Notes: generated by a model from the letters alone, not told the origin. 64,000 nucleotides of DNA from Okapia johnstoni (GCA_024291935.2 CM044316.1:7432501-7496500); one strand, 5' to 3'. Positions 11,100 to 22,065 are shown, counted from the first letter of the stretch. Translations and numbers: made by a program.

Positions 11100-11590
11100 T
11101 CTGATTTTCATGCCCTGTGTAATACCTTCTTTTGAATGTGGGCTGAACTAGAGACTCACTTCTAACCAATAGAAGATCGATAGGATGTCCTTTCTGAGAT
11201 TAGGTTATAAAGAAATCATGGCTTCTGTCTTGCTCACTCTTTTAGAAAAGAAGATGCCACATGGCAAGGAACTGAGAAGACTTCTGGTTATCAGCCACTA
11301 AGGACTTAAGACCCTCAGTCCAGTACTCGTGAAGAATTGAATCTTGCCAGTGATCGCAGGAGTGAGCTTGGAAGCATATGCTACCTCAGTCTAGAATTGG
11401 AACTAGATAGCTGCCCTGGCTGACATCTTGTCTACAGTCTTGTCAAAGACCTTGAGCCAGAAGACCCAGCTAAGCTCTGCCCAGATTCCTGACTCCTAGA
11501 AACCCATGTAATAGATGTGTTGTTTAAAAGTTTTAAGCTGCTAAGTTTTGGGTTAATTTGTTATGCAGCAATCATGCAAAATGCTGGGCT
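11100..11590 (+). repeat. Ancient LTR-like mammalian repeat
   Basis: Degenerate sequence with blocks such as CTAACCAATAGAA, CATGGCAAGGAACTGAGAAG, GACCTTGAGCCAGAAGACCC and AAGCTGCTAAGTTTTGGG. These are a familiar signature of an old mammalian LTR-type repeat. I cannot assign the exact family. Confidence 0.5.
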
Positions 11591-11663
11591 GGATGAAGCT
11601 CAGCTGGAATCAAGATGGCCAGGAGAAATATCAACAGCCTCAGATAAGCAGATGAGATACAGC

Positions 11664-11985
11664 TTCCCTGGTAGCTCAGCTGGTAAAGAATCTGCCTGCA
11701 ATGCAGGAGATCCTGGTTCAATTCCTAGGTTGGGAAGATCCTCTGCAGAAAGGATTGGCTACCCACTCAAGTATTCATGGGATATCCTGGTGGCTCAGAT
11801 GGTAAAGAATTCACCTGCAATTTGAGAGAACTGGGTTCGATCCCCGGGTTGGGAAGATCCCCTAGAGGAGGGCATGGCAGCCCACTCCAGTATTCTTGCT
11901 TAGAGAATCCTCATGGACAGGGAAGCTTGGCTATAGTCCATGGGATCACAAAGAATCAGACATGACTGAGTGACTAAGCACACAA
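11664..11985 (+). repeat. Two Bov-tA SINEs in tandem
   Basis: A truncated forward copy (11664-11780) stops after ACTCAAGTATTC and is followed directly by a complete forward copy (11781-11985) that runs into a Bov-B fragment. Confidence 0.85.
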
Positions 11986-11992
11986 GCACAGA

Positions 11993-12765
11993 TATGGAGA
12001 TGATACCATCGTAAAGGCAGAAAGTGAAGAGGAACTAAAGAGCCTCTTGATGAAAGTGAAAGAGGAGAGTGAAAAGCTGAGTTAAAACTCAACATTTAAA
12101 AAACTAAAGATGATGGCATCTGGTCCCATCACTTCATGGCAAATAGATGGGGAAACAATGGAAACAGTGGCAGATTTTATTTCCTTAGGCTCCAAAATCA
12201 CTGTGGACGGTGACTGCAGCCATGAAGTTAAAAGACACTAGCTCCTTGGAAAGAAAGCTATGACAACTCTACACAGTGTATTAAAAAGCAGAGACACCAC
12301 TTTGCTGATGAATCCATATAGTCGAAGCTATGGTTTTTCTAGTAGTCATGTATGGAAGTGAGAGCAGGACCATTAAGAAGGCTGAGTGCCAAAGAATTGA
12401 TGCTTTTGTACTATGGTGTTGGGGAAAACTCTTGAGAGTCCCTTGGACTGCAGGGAAACCAAACCAGTCAATCCTAAAAGAAATCAATCCTGAATATTTA
12501 TTGCAAGGACTGATGCTGAAGCTGAAGCTCCAATACTTTGGCCACCTGATGCGCAGAGTCAACTCACTGGAAAAGACCCTGATGCTGGGAAGGACTGAGG
12601 GCAGGAGAGAAGGGGACGACAGAGGATGAGATGGTTGAATGGCATCACTGACTCAATGGACGTGAGTTTGAGCAAACTCTGGGAGATAGTGAAGGACAGG
12701 GAAGCCTGGCATGCTGCAGTCCATGAGGCATCACAAAGGTTGGACATGACTGAGCTACTGAACAA
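11993..12765 (+). mobile_element. Bov-B (RTE) LINE, 5'-truncated
   Basis: The C-terminal end of the Bov-B reverse transcriptase ORF, with peptide traces such as VMYGSES, VPWTAGKPNQSILKEINP and [17 protein letters not shown]. It is broken by stops and frame changes. Dead 3' fragment. Confidence 0.9.
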
Positions 12766-12959
12766 CAATATTAGATTTCTATCATCCATTCTCCTTCACC
12801 TTCTCCATCACCTTCTCCTTCAAAAATCTCATCCACATTAGTGGATTTGAGTATCACTTGTTCGGTTAGGATGCCTGTGACTTTAAGACCAATCGGTAGG
12901 TTTAGTGAGATGAGCCTCAAGTATAAGATAGCATCCACATTTCTTACCATGATCTACAG

Positions 12960-13062
12960 AATTCCAGGAGTTGGTGATGGACAGGGAAGCCTGGCATGCT
13001 GCAGTCCATGGGGCAGCAAAACGCTGGACATGACTGAGTGACTGAACTGAACTGAATTGAAA
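12960..13062 (+). mobile_element. Bov-B 3' end fragment
   Basis: A short forward piece, GAGTTGGTGATGGACAGGGA through ACTGAACTGAACTGAATTG, about 200 bp after the previous Bov-B fragment. Confidence 0.85.
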
Positions 13063-13164
13063 AGAATTCCAGTCCCTTACAACCTGGTGACCCCTGTCCA
13101 CCTTTCCTTTCCCATATGCCATCACTTCGTCCTTGGCTCATGAAGGATCAGCTATGCTGTGTTC

Positions 13165-13615
13165 AGATTCTTCAAGCTTATTTAATCTCATGGTCTTGGC
13201 AGTTGCATTCCCCCTCTCTGGAATATTCTTCCCTCTCTGAAATGTTTCTCACCTGCATTTTTATATGGTTAAATCCTTCTCAGCCTTTAGATCTCTGCCC
13301 AAGTATTATCTCCTAAAGGGTCCTTCCTTGACCATCTGACGAATCACATTGCATGTTTTACTGCATTTCTCCTGCATCAGTTTGTGATTTTCTCAACTCT
13401 GTTCCTAAATACCAGGTCCTTGGCTGGGACCTCTCCTGTCCTTTGTTGTTGTTCATTCACTCAGTTGTGTCCGACTCTTTTGCAACCCCATGGACTATCA
13501 CCTGCCTGCAGCTCACCTGTTCTAGTCATCACTGAATCCCTGGTACATAGCCCAGTTCCTAGTGCAAAGCAGGTTCTTAACATTTATTTGTTGAATGACT
13601 GAATGATTGTGGCCC
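13165..13615 (+). repeat. L2 LINE 3' end, split by a Bov-tA fragment
   Basis: L2-like sequence (CCTCTCTGGAATATTCTTCCC, TTTAGATCTCTGCCCAAG) that ends with CAGTTCCTAGTGCAAAGCAGG and TTTGTTGAATGACTGAATGA. Bases 13444-13520 are an antisense Bov-tA piece. Confidence 0.75.
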
Positions 13616-13727
13616 TACAATCCCTGGACATAGTCCATGTGTGGACCAATGAAGGACTTTCTGGTGCTTCTGCCATGGGTGTTCCTGTTTTGGCTACTCA
13701 ACCTCCAAGCATTCTTCTTATTTTTTA

Positions 13728-13887
13728 AAAAAATATTTATTTTTATTTATTTGGCTGCACTAGGTCTTAGTTGTAGCATGTGAACTCTTGGTCACAACAG
13801 GTGGGATCTAGTATCCTGACCAGGGATTGAACCTGGGCACCAGCACTGAGAGTTTGGAGTCTTAGCCACTGGACCACCAGGGAAGTC
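13728..13887 (-). repeat. CHR-type SINE
   Basis: Antisense short CHR element: ATTTGGCTGCACTAGGTCTTAG, GACCAGGGATTGAACC, CCACTGGACCACCAGGG. Confidence 0.85.
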
Positions 13888-13937
13888 CTAAGCATCTTTC
13901 TTTTAGGTGGTAGGTAGGACAGATGAAGGACCTTGCC

Positions 13938-14654
13938 CACTGTGGTGGGTTGAAGTGTGTCTCTCCCAAAAGTTATGTTGAAACTCAGACTCTTAGTACC
14001 TATGGATATGATCTGATTTGGAAATAGGGTCTTTGAAGATGTAAACAGTTGACATGAGGTTATATTGGAGTAGGGAGGGGATGTTATACTGGAGTAGGGT
14101 GGGCCTTTAATCTAATGACTGATATCCTTATAAGAAGGCTGTGTGAAGACACAAAGGCATAGAGAGGTAAGACGGCTATGTGTAGAAAGAGGCATGGACT
14201 GGAGTGATGCCTACAAGTTGAGGAATGCCAGACCTGCTGGAGGGCTTCCCTGGTGGCTCAGTGGAAAAGAATCCACCTGCCAATTCAGGACACACAAGTT
14301 CAATCCTTGGGCCGAGAAGATCTCCTGGAGAAGGAAATGGCAAGCCACTCCAGTATTCTTGCTTGGGAATCTCATGAACAGAGGAGCCTGGCGGGAGACA
14401 GACCATGGGGGTCGGAAGGAATTGGACACAACTTAGCAACTGAATGAGAACAATAAGGAGGCTTGTGGGCAACCATTAGAAGCTGGAAGAGGCAAGGAAA
14501 TTCCTCCCCTAGACCCTTTGTGGGGAGCGTGACCCTGCCAACCTTTTGGTTCAGAATTCTGGGCTTCAGAGCTGTGAGAGTAAATTCCTATTCTTTTAAG
14601 CCACCAGTTTGCAGTAATTTTGTTATGGTAGCCCTAGGAGACTAGTATAATGAT
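13938..14654 (+). repeat. MLT1-type MaLR LTR, split by a Bov-tA
   Basis: Starts GTGGGTTGAAGTGTGTCTC, with ATCCTTATAAGAAGGCTGTG inside and an end resembling AGCCACCAGTTTGCAGTAATTTTG. This is the pattern of ancient MaLR LTRs. A forward Bov-tA occupies 14243-14452. Confidence 0.75.
14243..14452 (+). repeat. Bov-tA SINE nested in MaLR LTR
   Basis: Full-length forward copy (GGGCTTCCCTGGTGGCTCAG head, AACTTAGCAACTGAATG tail). Confidence 0.9.
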
Positions 14655-14732
14655 ATCTGTCTCTTTAAGTCTGGGGTCCCCTGCCTACTTCTGGCCTGTC
14701 TCTATGTAACATTTCCTATCCTTGTGCTCACT

Positions 14733-14937
14733 GGAAGGGAATCTGCCTGCTAACGCGGGAGTCACAGGAGACAAAGGTTCGATCCTTGGGTTGGGAAGAG
14801 CCCCTGGAGGCAGAAATGGCAACCCACTCTAGTATTCTTGCCTGGGAAATCTCATGGATAGAGGAGCCCAGCAGGCTACAGATCATAAGGTTGCAAAGAG
14901 TCGGACACGATTTAGTGACCACACACATGCACACACA
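14733..14937 (+). repeat. Bov-tA SINE, 5' shortened
   Basis: Forward copy missing the first bases of the tRNA-like head. It ends in an ACACACATGCACACAC tail. Confidence 0.88.
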
Positions 14938-15290
14938 AAATATACACAGCATAACATTTACCATCTTCAACCATTTTTAAGTGTACAGTTCGGTGGCATA
15001 AGCACATTCACACTGTTATGCAACTGTCACCACCATCCATCTCCAGAACTGATTCATCTCCCCAACTGAAACTGTCCCCATTAAACATGAACTCCCCATC
15101 ACCCTCCCCGAGCCCCTAGCCCCCACTTCACTACTCTGTCTTTATGAATCTGACTACTCTAGGGACTTCATATAAGTGGAATCATCAAATACTTGTCCTT
15201 TTGTCTCTGGCTTATTCACTTAGCATAATGTCCTCAAGGTTCATCCACATTGTAACATGCAGGCATGATTCTAATTGTGAACTAGAAAAA
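14938..15290 (-). repeat. L1 LINE fragment
   Basis: Antisense L1: ATAACATTTACCATCTTCAACC, GTACAGTTCGGTGGCATAAG, GTTCATCCACATTGTAACATG. Confidence 0.75.
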
Positions 15291-15469
15291 ATATCCCCAC
15301 TTCGAAAGTAATCAACCAACATTTTAATGGTGAGTATGAAGAGGATTTGGTGATTTTTTTTTTTGTTTCCTTCTACCCTTTCTGCATTTCCCTAATTTTT
15401 CTACAATGAATATGCATTATCTTGACAATAAAAAGGTCTTAAAAAAATTTACCCTGTTTATCTCTTCCT

Positions 15470-16250
15470 TTCTTGGGCTCCAAAGTCACTGTGGATGGTG
15501 ACTGCAGCCATGAAATCAAAAGACACTTGCTCTGTGGAAGGAAAGCTATGACAAACCCAGTGAAAGTGTAAGTTGCTCAGTCATGTCTGACTCTTTGCGA
15601 CCCCATGGACTATATAGTCTGCGGAATTTTCCAGGCCAGAATACTCTAGTGGGTAGCCTTTCCCTTCTCCAGAGGATCTTCCTGACCCAGGAATAAAACT
15701 GGGGTCTCCTGTATTGCAGATGGATTGTTTACCAACTGAGCTAATGACAAACCTAGACAGCACATTAAAAAGCAGAGACATCACTTTGCTGACAAAGGTC
15801 TGTATAGTCAAAGCTGTGGTTTTTCCAGTAGTCATGTATGGATGTGAGATTCAGACCATAAGGAAGGCTGAGTGCTGAAAAATTAATGCTTTCAAATTGT
15901 GGTGCTTGAGAAGACTCTTGAGAGTCCCTTGAACTGCAAGAGATCAAACCAGTCAATCCTAAAGGAAATCAACCCTGAATATTCATTGGAAGGACTGATG
16001 CTGAAGCTCCAATACTTTTGCCACCTGATGCGAAGAGCCAACTCATTGGAAAAAACCCTGATGCTGGGAAAGATTGATGGCAAAAAGAGAAGAAGGCAAC
16101 AAAGAATGAGATGGTTAGACGGCATCACTGATTCAATAGACATGAATTTGAGCAAACTCCGGGTGATAGTGGAGGATACAGGAGCCTGGCATGCTGCAGT
16201 CCATGGGGTGGAAAAGAGTCAGACATGACTCAGTAACTGAACAATAGCAA
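15470..16250 (+). mobile_element. Bov-B LINE, 5'-truncated, with nested SINE
   Basis: Bov-B reverse transcriptase C-terminus. After the SINE at 15558-15743 it continues with VLEKTLESPLNCKRSNQSI-type peptide and ends near CAGTAACTGAAC. Several stops. Confidence 0.9.
15558..15743 (-). repeat. Bov-tA SINE nested in Bov-B
   Basis: An antisense copy flanked by a perfect 10-bp duplication ATGACAAACC at 15548-15557 and 15744-15753, showing the order of insertion. Confidence 0.93.
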
Positions 16251-16609
16251 CAATTCTGCTAGGGCTCCCCAGTTCCTGGATATACTACTAAAGGTAGTAG
16301 TAACTTCAGTCTACTCATTGCCCATTTATTTTTCTGTTGCCTCTTCTAAACACCTGTCTGAACAACAAGTCTGAGCAGGATGTAAATATGTAAACTGGAC
16401 AAGTTGAGAAGCATTTGGAGAAGGTGGGGGAGGAGGGCTAGGAACCCATATGGGATGACACACTATCAAAATTAGTCGCACCTGGGAGCAGTTATCCATA
16501 CCTGGAAGAACATTCTGGAGAGGAGGGAGCAGTTACTTCTAGAATTTGGAAAGAGTCACCTGCCTGGACCTGTGTTCTATAGTCTAGGGGCACAGACATC
16601 TTCAGTGAG

Positions 16610-16720
16610 CATGTAAGACGTGGGTTTGATCCCATGGACAGAGGAGCCTGGTGGGCTACAGTTAATGGGGTTGTAAAGAGTGGGGACAGGACTGAGCAAC
16701 TGAATGTGCACTCGTGTGCG
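16610..16720 (+). repeat. Bov-tA SINE 3' part
   Basis: Partial forward copy (CCATGGACAGAGGAGCCTGG onwards) running into a CA/CG dinucleotide tract at 16716-16745. Confidence 0.8.
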
Positions 16721-16744
16721 CGCGCGCACACACACACACACACA

Positions 16745-17192
16745 TTGTAGAAGTTTAAGTTGTACAATGTGTTGATTTGATATATATGTTTGTTCCAAAA
16801 TAATTTCCACCATAGACACTGTAACCATTTTAAAGGCATAAGTTAGTGATAAGTACACTCATGTTTTTTGTAGCTATCACCACTATCTAGCTCCAAAATT
16901 TTTTTGTCACCCGGAAAGGAAACCCCATACCCATAAAGCAATCACTCCCCATCCCCTTCTTGCTCCAGCTCCTGGTAACCACTAATCTGCTTTCTTTCTC
17001 TATAGATTTACCTATTCTGAATATCTCTTATTATTATTATTAATTTATTTGGCTGCGCTGGGTCTTAGTTGCGGCATGCGGGATCTAGCTCCCTGACCAG
17101 GGATGGAACCTGGGCCTCCAGCATTGGGAACATATTATCTTACCCACTGGACCACCAGGGAAGTCCCAGATTTACCTACTCTGAATATCTTG
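16745..17192 (-). repeat. L1 LINE fragment, split by CHR
   Basis: Antisense L1 (GTACAATGTGTTGATTTGAT, TCCTGGTAACCACTAATCTGC) interrupted by the CHR-type SINE at 17027-17167. Confidence 0.75.
17027..17167 (-). repeat. CHR-type SINE with long duplication
   Basis: An antisense CHR bounded by a 23-bp direct repeat (17004-17026 and 17168-17190, one mismatch) that begins AGATTTACCTA and ends CTGAATATCT. The duplication is longer than the 10-15 bp seen for most SINEs here. Confidence 0.9.
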
Positions 17193-17194
17193 TG

Positions 17195-17404
17195 TGAAAG
17201 TGTTAGCTGCTCAGTCGTGTCCGACTCTTTGCAACTCCACGGACTGTAGCTCACCAGGTTCCTCTGCTTGTTGGATTCTCCAAGCAAGAATGCTGGAGTG
17301 GGTTGCCATGTCCTTCTCCAGGGGATCCTTCTGACCCAGGGATTGAACCCAGGTCTCTTGCATTGCAGGCGGATTCTTTACCGTTTGAGCTCTATGGGAA
17401 GCCA
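17195..17404 (-). repeat. Bov-tA SINE
   Basis: Antisense full-length copy directly after the L1/CHR complex. Confidence 0.9.
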
Positions 17405-17509
17405 GATATCTCACCTAAATATAAATGTTGACTGAATTTTGGAGGTAGGTAACTTATCCCTTCATCTCTGACTTTCTTCTTTGCTCCCCTGAACTTTTGC
17501 TGAATAGGC

Positions 17510-17900
17510 CACTCTGGTAAGGAGGGTGGGGTTGAAGGAGGGGGGCCTGGCCTTCCTCTTCCCCCTCCCAAGCTGCCAGCCGTAATGAGACATTCCCTCT
17601 CCCTTAATGACTCTGGGGGCTTCGGGGATGCCTCAGGCTAGCTCTGCCCTAATTAATTGATAGGGAGTGAGTGCTTACTGCAGAGTAATTAGCCTCAATT
17701 CCTCCATCTCCTGCTCCTTGTGGCTCAGTCCCTGCTCAGGCCCCATCCCACCACTGGAGCAATCGTCTGGGACAACCTGGGGATGCTCTGTTTGGGTTGG
17801 CCTGGCTTCCTAATGCTGGGGCCACAGCTGGAGCCCCGCTCAGGGTGGACCTGGGGTGGGCTCAAACTCTGGCTGCATCGTTTATTAAAACAATGCAGCC
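17510..17900. promoter_or_regulatory. Repeat-free island with homeodomain-type sites
   Basis: About 390 bp without recognisable repeats in an otherwise repeat-filled stretch. Between 17582 and 17692 it has two TAATGA motifs, CTAATTAATTGAT and GAGTAATTAGCC, all of which contain the TAAT core bound by homeodomain proteins. The spacing and sequence quality suggest a conserved enhancer, but conservation was not tested. The nearest genes are TEKTL1 (15 kb) and SLC1A6 (13.6 kb). Confidence 0.45.
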
Positions 17901-17985
17901 TGTGACTTAACTTCTTTGTGCCCACCTTCCCACTATAAATGGGAGCCAGTAGCCTTTCCCTTCTTGAAAGAATGAAAGAGGGACT

Positions 17986-18160
17986 TCCCTGGGGATCCAG
18001 TGGTTAAGACTCTGTGCTCCCAATGCAGAGGGCCAGGGGTTTGATCCCTGGTCAGGGAACTAGATTCAATATGCTGAAACTAAAGATCCTGAGTGCTGCA
18101 ACTAAGACCTGGAGCACGCGCATGCGCACACACACACACACTCACACACACACAAACGAA
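17986..18160 (+). repeat. CHR-type SINE
   Basis: Forward copy: GGGACTTCCCTGGGGATCCAG, TTTGATCCCTGGTCAGGGAAC, then CA repeats. Confidence 0.85.
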
Positions 18161-18231
18161 AAAAGGATGGAAGAGATACTCACAGGAACAGGGCAAGAGT
18201 GAGGAAAATGAGGCACTTGTCTGTAAAATGG

Positions 18232-18458
18232 TGTGTGTTTGCATGCTCAGTCGCTCAGTTGTGTCCAACTATTTTCGACCTCATGGAATGTAGCCCACCA
18301 GGCTCCTCTGTCCACAGAATTTTCCAGGCAAGAAGACTGGAGTGGGGTGCCATTTCCTTCTTAGGGCATCTTCCCCACCCAGGGATCAAACCTCGTCTCT
18401 TGCATCTTCTGTATTGGCAGAGGGATTCTTTACCATTGCAACACCTGGGAAGTCCAAC
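18232..18458 (-). repeat. Bov-tA SINE
   Basis: Antisense full-length copy with an added GCATCTTCTGTATTGGCAG segment. Confidence 0.88.
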
Positions 18459-18759
18459 TTGTTAGGGGGATCCAAGAAAACCTTTGTAATTAAGAGAAAT
18501 CATATCAGAATATTATTATTGGAATATTAACTTTGAGAAGTGATAGATATGTTTATGGCCCTGATGGTGGTGATAGTTTCATGGGTCTCTGCTGATGTTG
18601 TTTAGTTCAGATTTTTACCTGTTGTTATACCTCAATAAAATAGTTAAGAGAAATGAACAGGGCAATGAGACACAAAGGGAGTCTGTGTGTATCTGTAATT
18701 TTGAAATAGTGAAATAAGTCAGATTGTTTTCTTTACAAATTATTCTTTGAAAATCTAAA

Positions 18760-18870
18760 AAGAGTAGATATATGTATATGTATAACTGATTATTTTCGCT
18801 ATACGCCTGAAACTAATACAACATTGTAAATCAACTACTTTCCAATAAAATAATTTTTCAAAAATTTAAA
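18760..18870 (+). repeat. L1 3' end
   Basis: GTATATGTATAACTGATTATT followed by CGCCTGAAACTAATACAAC and AATAAAAT, the end of an artiodactyl L1. Confidence 0.75.
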
Positions 18871-18983
18871 AATTATTCTTTGAAGATATGGTTATCTTTT
18901 CCCCATTCAGAGATAATAGGGATGTTCTCTGATAGAAAAGATAAATAATATCCCTATTTTAATAATTAAAAAGTCACACAGGG

Positions 18984-19155
18984 ACTTCCCTGGTGGTCCA
19001 GTGGTTAAGACTCTGCACTCTCAATGCAGGGGGCCCAGTTTCAGTCTCTGGTCAGGGAGCTAGATTGTGCATACCACAAGTTAGAGCCTGCATGCCTTAA
19101 CTAAAGATCTTGTGTGTGGTGACTAAAACTGAGTGCAGTCAAAAAAAAGCACAGA
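18984..19155 (+). repeat. CHR-type SINE
   Basis: Forward copy (GGGACTTCCCTGGTGGTCCAG) with an A-rich tail at 19140-19150. Confidence 0.88.
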
Positions 19156-19454
19156 AAATTAATGCAAAAATCCATGGTAAGCAAAATATCAAAATGTTTA
19201 TTTTAAAGACAGAATCAGTAAGAGTGTTAAATTGAGCTATATGGAAATCTGAAGCATAAGGAAAAATCAGGAATTCTGATCTTGTCTTTATTTGAAATGC
19301 TGATAACTTGTTAATTGTGGAATTTTTGCATTAATTTGATTTTTAAAAACACTGCATTGAAATACTCTTGAGTTTTTTTGGGCATTCCTTTACTTTTCCT
19401 TAAATTAAGGTGAAATTCAAACAACATGAAATTAACCATTTGAAAGAGTACAAT

Positions 19455-19560
19455 TCAACTGCTCAGCCATAAAAAAGGATGAAATAATGCCATTTGCAAT
19501 ATTATTTAGATGCAACTAAAGATTATCATACTAAGTGAAATAAGTTAGGAAGAGAAAGGC
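19455..19560 (+). repeat. L1 3' fragment
   Basis: GCTCAGCCATAAAAAAGGATG and AATAATGCCATTTGC are characteristic L1 3' end phrases. Confidence 0.65.
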
Positions 19561-19564
19561 TACC

Positions 19565-20030
19565 TTTTCACAAAAGTGAAAGAAAGAGTCTGTAGCATCA
19601 AGGAAAACAGTGTTTGTTGTCCATGATAAAATCTGGACTTTTAAGGGAAAATTAGAATTTTGAAAAACTTGTATTTACTACTGTAATCTTGACAGCTTGC
19701 CAACACTTAAAGACTTTTCTGATGAGATTGGTAGTCATATTAACAAATGTTGCTTTTTGATACTGAATAATGAAATGTGTTAATACTTGGATGATCTGTG
19801 TAATTCAGGTGACTCGTGAATGATGTTTCAAAATCATCCATAGGTAAAAAGATGCAGTCCATGGATTGTAATGTTAATAGAGTAGTAAAGGTTCAGTGAT
19901 AGTTTCAGATTCTGCTTTGCAACTATCCGTTAAAACATGTCAAGCCTCGGTATAGTCTCAGAGAATAGGCATAATAACCTAAAAAGCTGATTAAAATACT
20001 CCTATCTTTTCCAACCGTCTGGGTGTTTCT
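19565..20030 (+). pseudogene. hAT-type transposase relic, left part
   Basis: Degenerate sequence resembling the late coding part of a mammalian hAT-Charlie/ZBED-type transposase (GATAAAATCTGGACTTTTAAG, TTTTCTGATGAGATTGGTAG, ATTAAAATACTCCTATC). It has many stops. It appears to continue at 21125-21450, with later sequence between. Recognition is from memory of the human repeat. Confidence 0.55.
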
Positions 20031-20043
20031 GTTTAGAGACACA

Positions 20044-20307
20044 TTATTTGATATATATTGTTGATTCATTAACATTGAATTCACAGCCAACAGCGCTGTA
20101 ACTCACGCTTGAATGAAGTTTATCTAACACAGATTTTCTCCATGAAGCACAACACAGTCTTCTTGTGCTAAAGAACATTAGACAGCACTTTTGCACTAGG
20201 CCTGGGGCCATTCCAAACAAAATCAACAAAAAGCACAAAAATTTGAAAAATGCGGCACTAAACAGATTGTGGAAAGGACATTTTTTACAGTATGACACTT
20301 GAAACAA
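20044..20307 (-). pseudogene. Tigger/pogo-like transposase N-terminal relic
   Basis: A short open frame whose C-terminal part, SYSAVGCEFNVNESTIYIK, resembles the helix-turn-helix DNA-binding region of Tigger-type transposases (xYxAVGxxxxxNESTV). The rest is degraded. It lies inside the gap of the surrounding hAT relic. Confidence 0.45.
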
Positions 20308-20309
20308 GA

Positions 20310-20900
20310 AGGTAGAGGGGTCTTGTTTGACTTTAGCTATATATTTGACCTCAGCACGTCAACCAGTTCAAATTTTTCATCACTCTGTGCCTGACCATGA
20401 ACATGCCATGGATATTGATTTTAGGGCACATAAACATTTTAGCAGCTAGGTGAATTTACAAATATGGAATTCTCACACCCTGGGTCAACTGTATGAGAAT
20501 CTTGCTTTTTTTTTTTTTTTAAAATAACATTTATTTCTTAAAAGTTAACGTGCATAATAGGAAACCAAAACACACAAGAAGCAAAAAACTGTCGTTCACA
20601 ATCACAGGCTTGTTTGGTGTGTCCTTCTAGGTCTCATTTGTGTATTTTCACAGCTAAGCATCCGTTATTATGTAATTAAGATCATACAGTTATGTATCAT
20701 GCTGTTTCACACATCATGAATATTTATCATTTCAAAGTCTCAAAACCACGAGCTTTTGATAACCAAGAATACACTACACCAACTCAATCTGGAAGGAAAA
20801 AAAATGTAATCCTGCCTTTCTTGGTGACAAAAATTTCAGAAAAGACAAAAATGGCAACAAGCCTCTAGATGAAGATATTGGCAGAGTTATGATTAAAACA
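20310..20900. other. Unassigned AT-rich sequence
   Basis: No recognisable gene. A T-run at 20505-20520 followed by TAACATTTATTTC could be the antisense tail of a retroposed transcript, but I cannot identify the source. Confidence 0.3.
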
Positions 20901-20904
20901 CTGG

Positions 20905-21113
20905 TGGTGGTTTAGTCACTAAGTCGTGTCCGACTCTTGTGACCCCATAGACTGTAGCCTGTCAGGCTCCTCTGTCCATGAGATTCTCCAGGTGAGAATA
21001 CTGGAGTGGGTTGCTCTTTCCTTCTCCAGGGTATCATCCCAACCCAGGAATCAAACCTGGGTCTCCTCCTTTGCAGGAAGATTCTTTACTGACTGAGCTA
21101 CAAGGGAAGCCAT
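20905..21113 (-). repeat. Bov-tA SINE
   Basis: Antisense full-length copy between the two hAT relic parts. Confidence 0.9.
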
Positions 21114-21124
21114 TGCAAAATACG

Positions 21125-21450
21125 ACATTCCCTTAATGTTCAATTAAAAATGATACATAAAGTGGCTGAGTACACAAAGTATAATGCTTGCTTTCTTTTT
21201 ATTAAGCTAGACATTAAAGCAATTTGTAAAAGTATAAAATATTGCTACTCTCATAGCTTTTTCCTTGTTTTGGAAAATATAGTTATTTTTCATAAAAATC
21301 TGCTATTTATGTTAACATGTAATGAGTTTATTTTTATCCTAAAATGAATATTTAAGTATATTCAGTTTTAATTTCCAATACAGTAAAGATTAGTAAGTAT
21401 AACATATAGACAAAAACTCTTTGAATCCTCCATAATTTTAGTTTTTTTTT
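21125..21450 (+). pseudogene. hAT-type transposase relic, right part
   Basis: Resembles the end of the same hAT element: peptide trace IKLDIKAICKSIKYCYSHS, then CATAAAAATCTGCTATTTATG and GTTAACATGTAATGAGTTTA of the 3' region. A continuation of the relic at 19565-20030 after an insertion. Confidence 0.55.
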
Positions 21451-21469
21451 AAATAAAGATTTTTTTTTT

Positions 21470-21632
21470 TTATGTGGACCATTTTTAAAGTCTTTGTTGA
21501 ATGTGTTACTATACTGCTTCTGTTTTATGTTTTGGTGTTTTGGCCACTAGGCATGTGGGATCTTAACTTCCCAACCAGGGATTGAAACTGCAGCCCCTTC
21601 ACTGGAAAGCAAAGACCACCAGGGAAGTACCC
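21470..21632 (-). repeat. CHR-type SINE
   Basis: Antisense, diverged: GGCATGTGGGATCTTAACTTC, CCAACCAGGGATTGAAAC, GACCACCAGGGAAGTAC. Confidence 0.75.
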
Positions 21633-21712
21633 CTCTCCATGATCTTTTAAATCAGTTGACAAAATTTCTTAGGATAGTTTTAGATTTACAGAAAAATTGA
21701 AAAGAGTGCAGC

Positions 21713-21982
21713 TGCTGCTGCTGCTACTAAGTCACTTCAGTCGTGTCTGACTCTGTGGGACCCCTTAGACGGCAGCCCACCAGGCTCCTCCGTCCCTGGG
21801 ATTCTCCAGGCAAGAACACTGGAGTGGGTTGCCATTTCCTTCTCCAATGCATGCATGCATGCTAAGTTGGTTCAGTCGTGTCCAACTCTGTGCTACCCTA
21901 TGGACAGCAGCCCACCAGGCTCCTCTGTCCACAGGATTCTCTAGGCAAGAATACTGGAGTGGGTTGCCATTTCCTTCTCCGA
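21713..21982 (-). repeat. Bov-A2 dimeric SINE
   Basis: Antisense dimer with a CTG-repeat head and a GCATGCATGCATGC linker between the two monomers. Confidence 0.9.
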
Positions 21983-22065
21983 ATAGAGTGTAGAGAATTT
22001 CCATACCCTCTCACTAACTGGCCCCCCTCAAATGTCCCCTATTATTATTCCCCTACTATTAGTAT

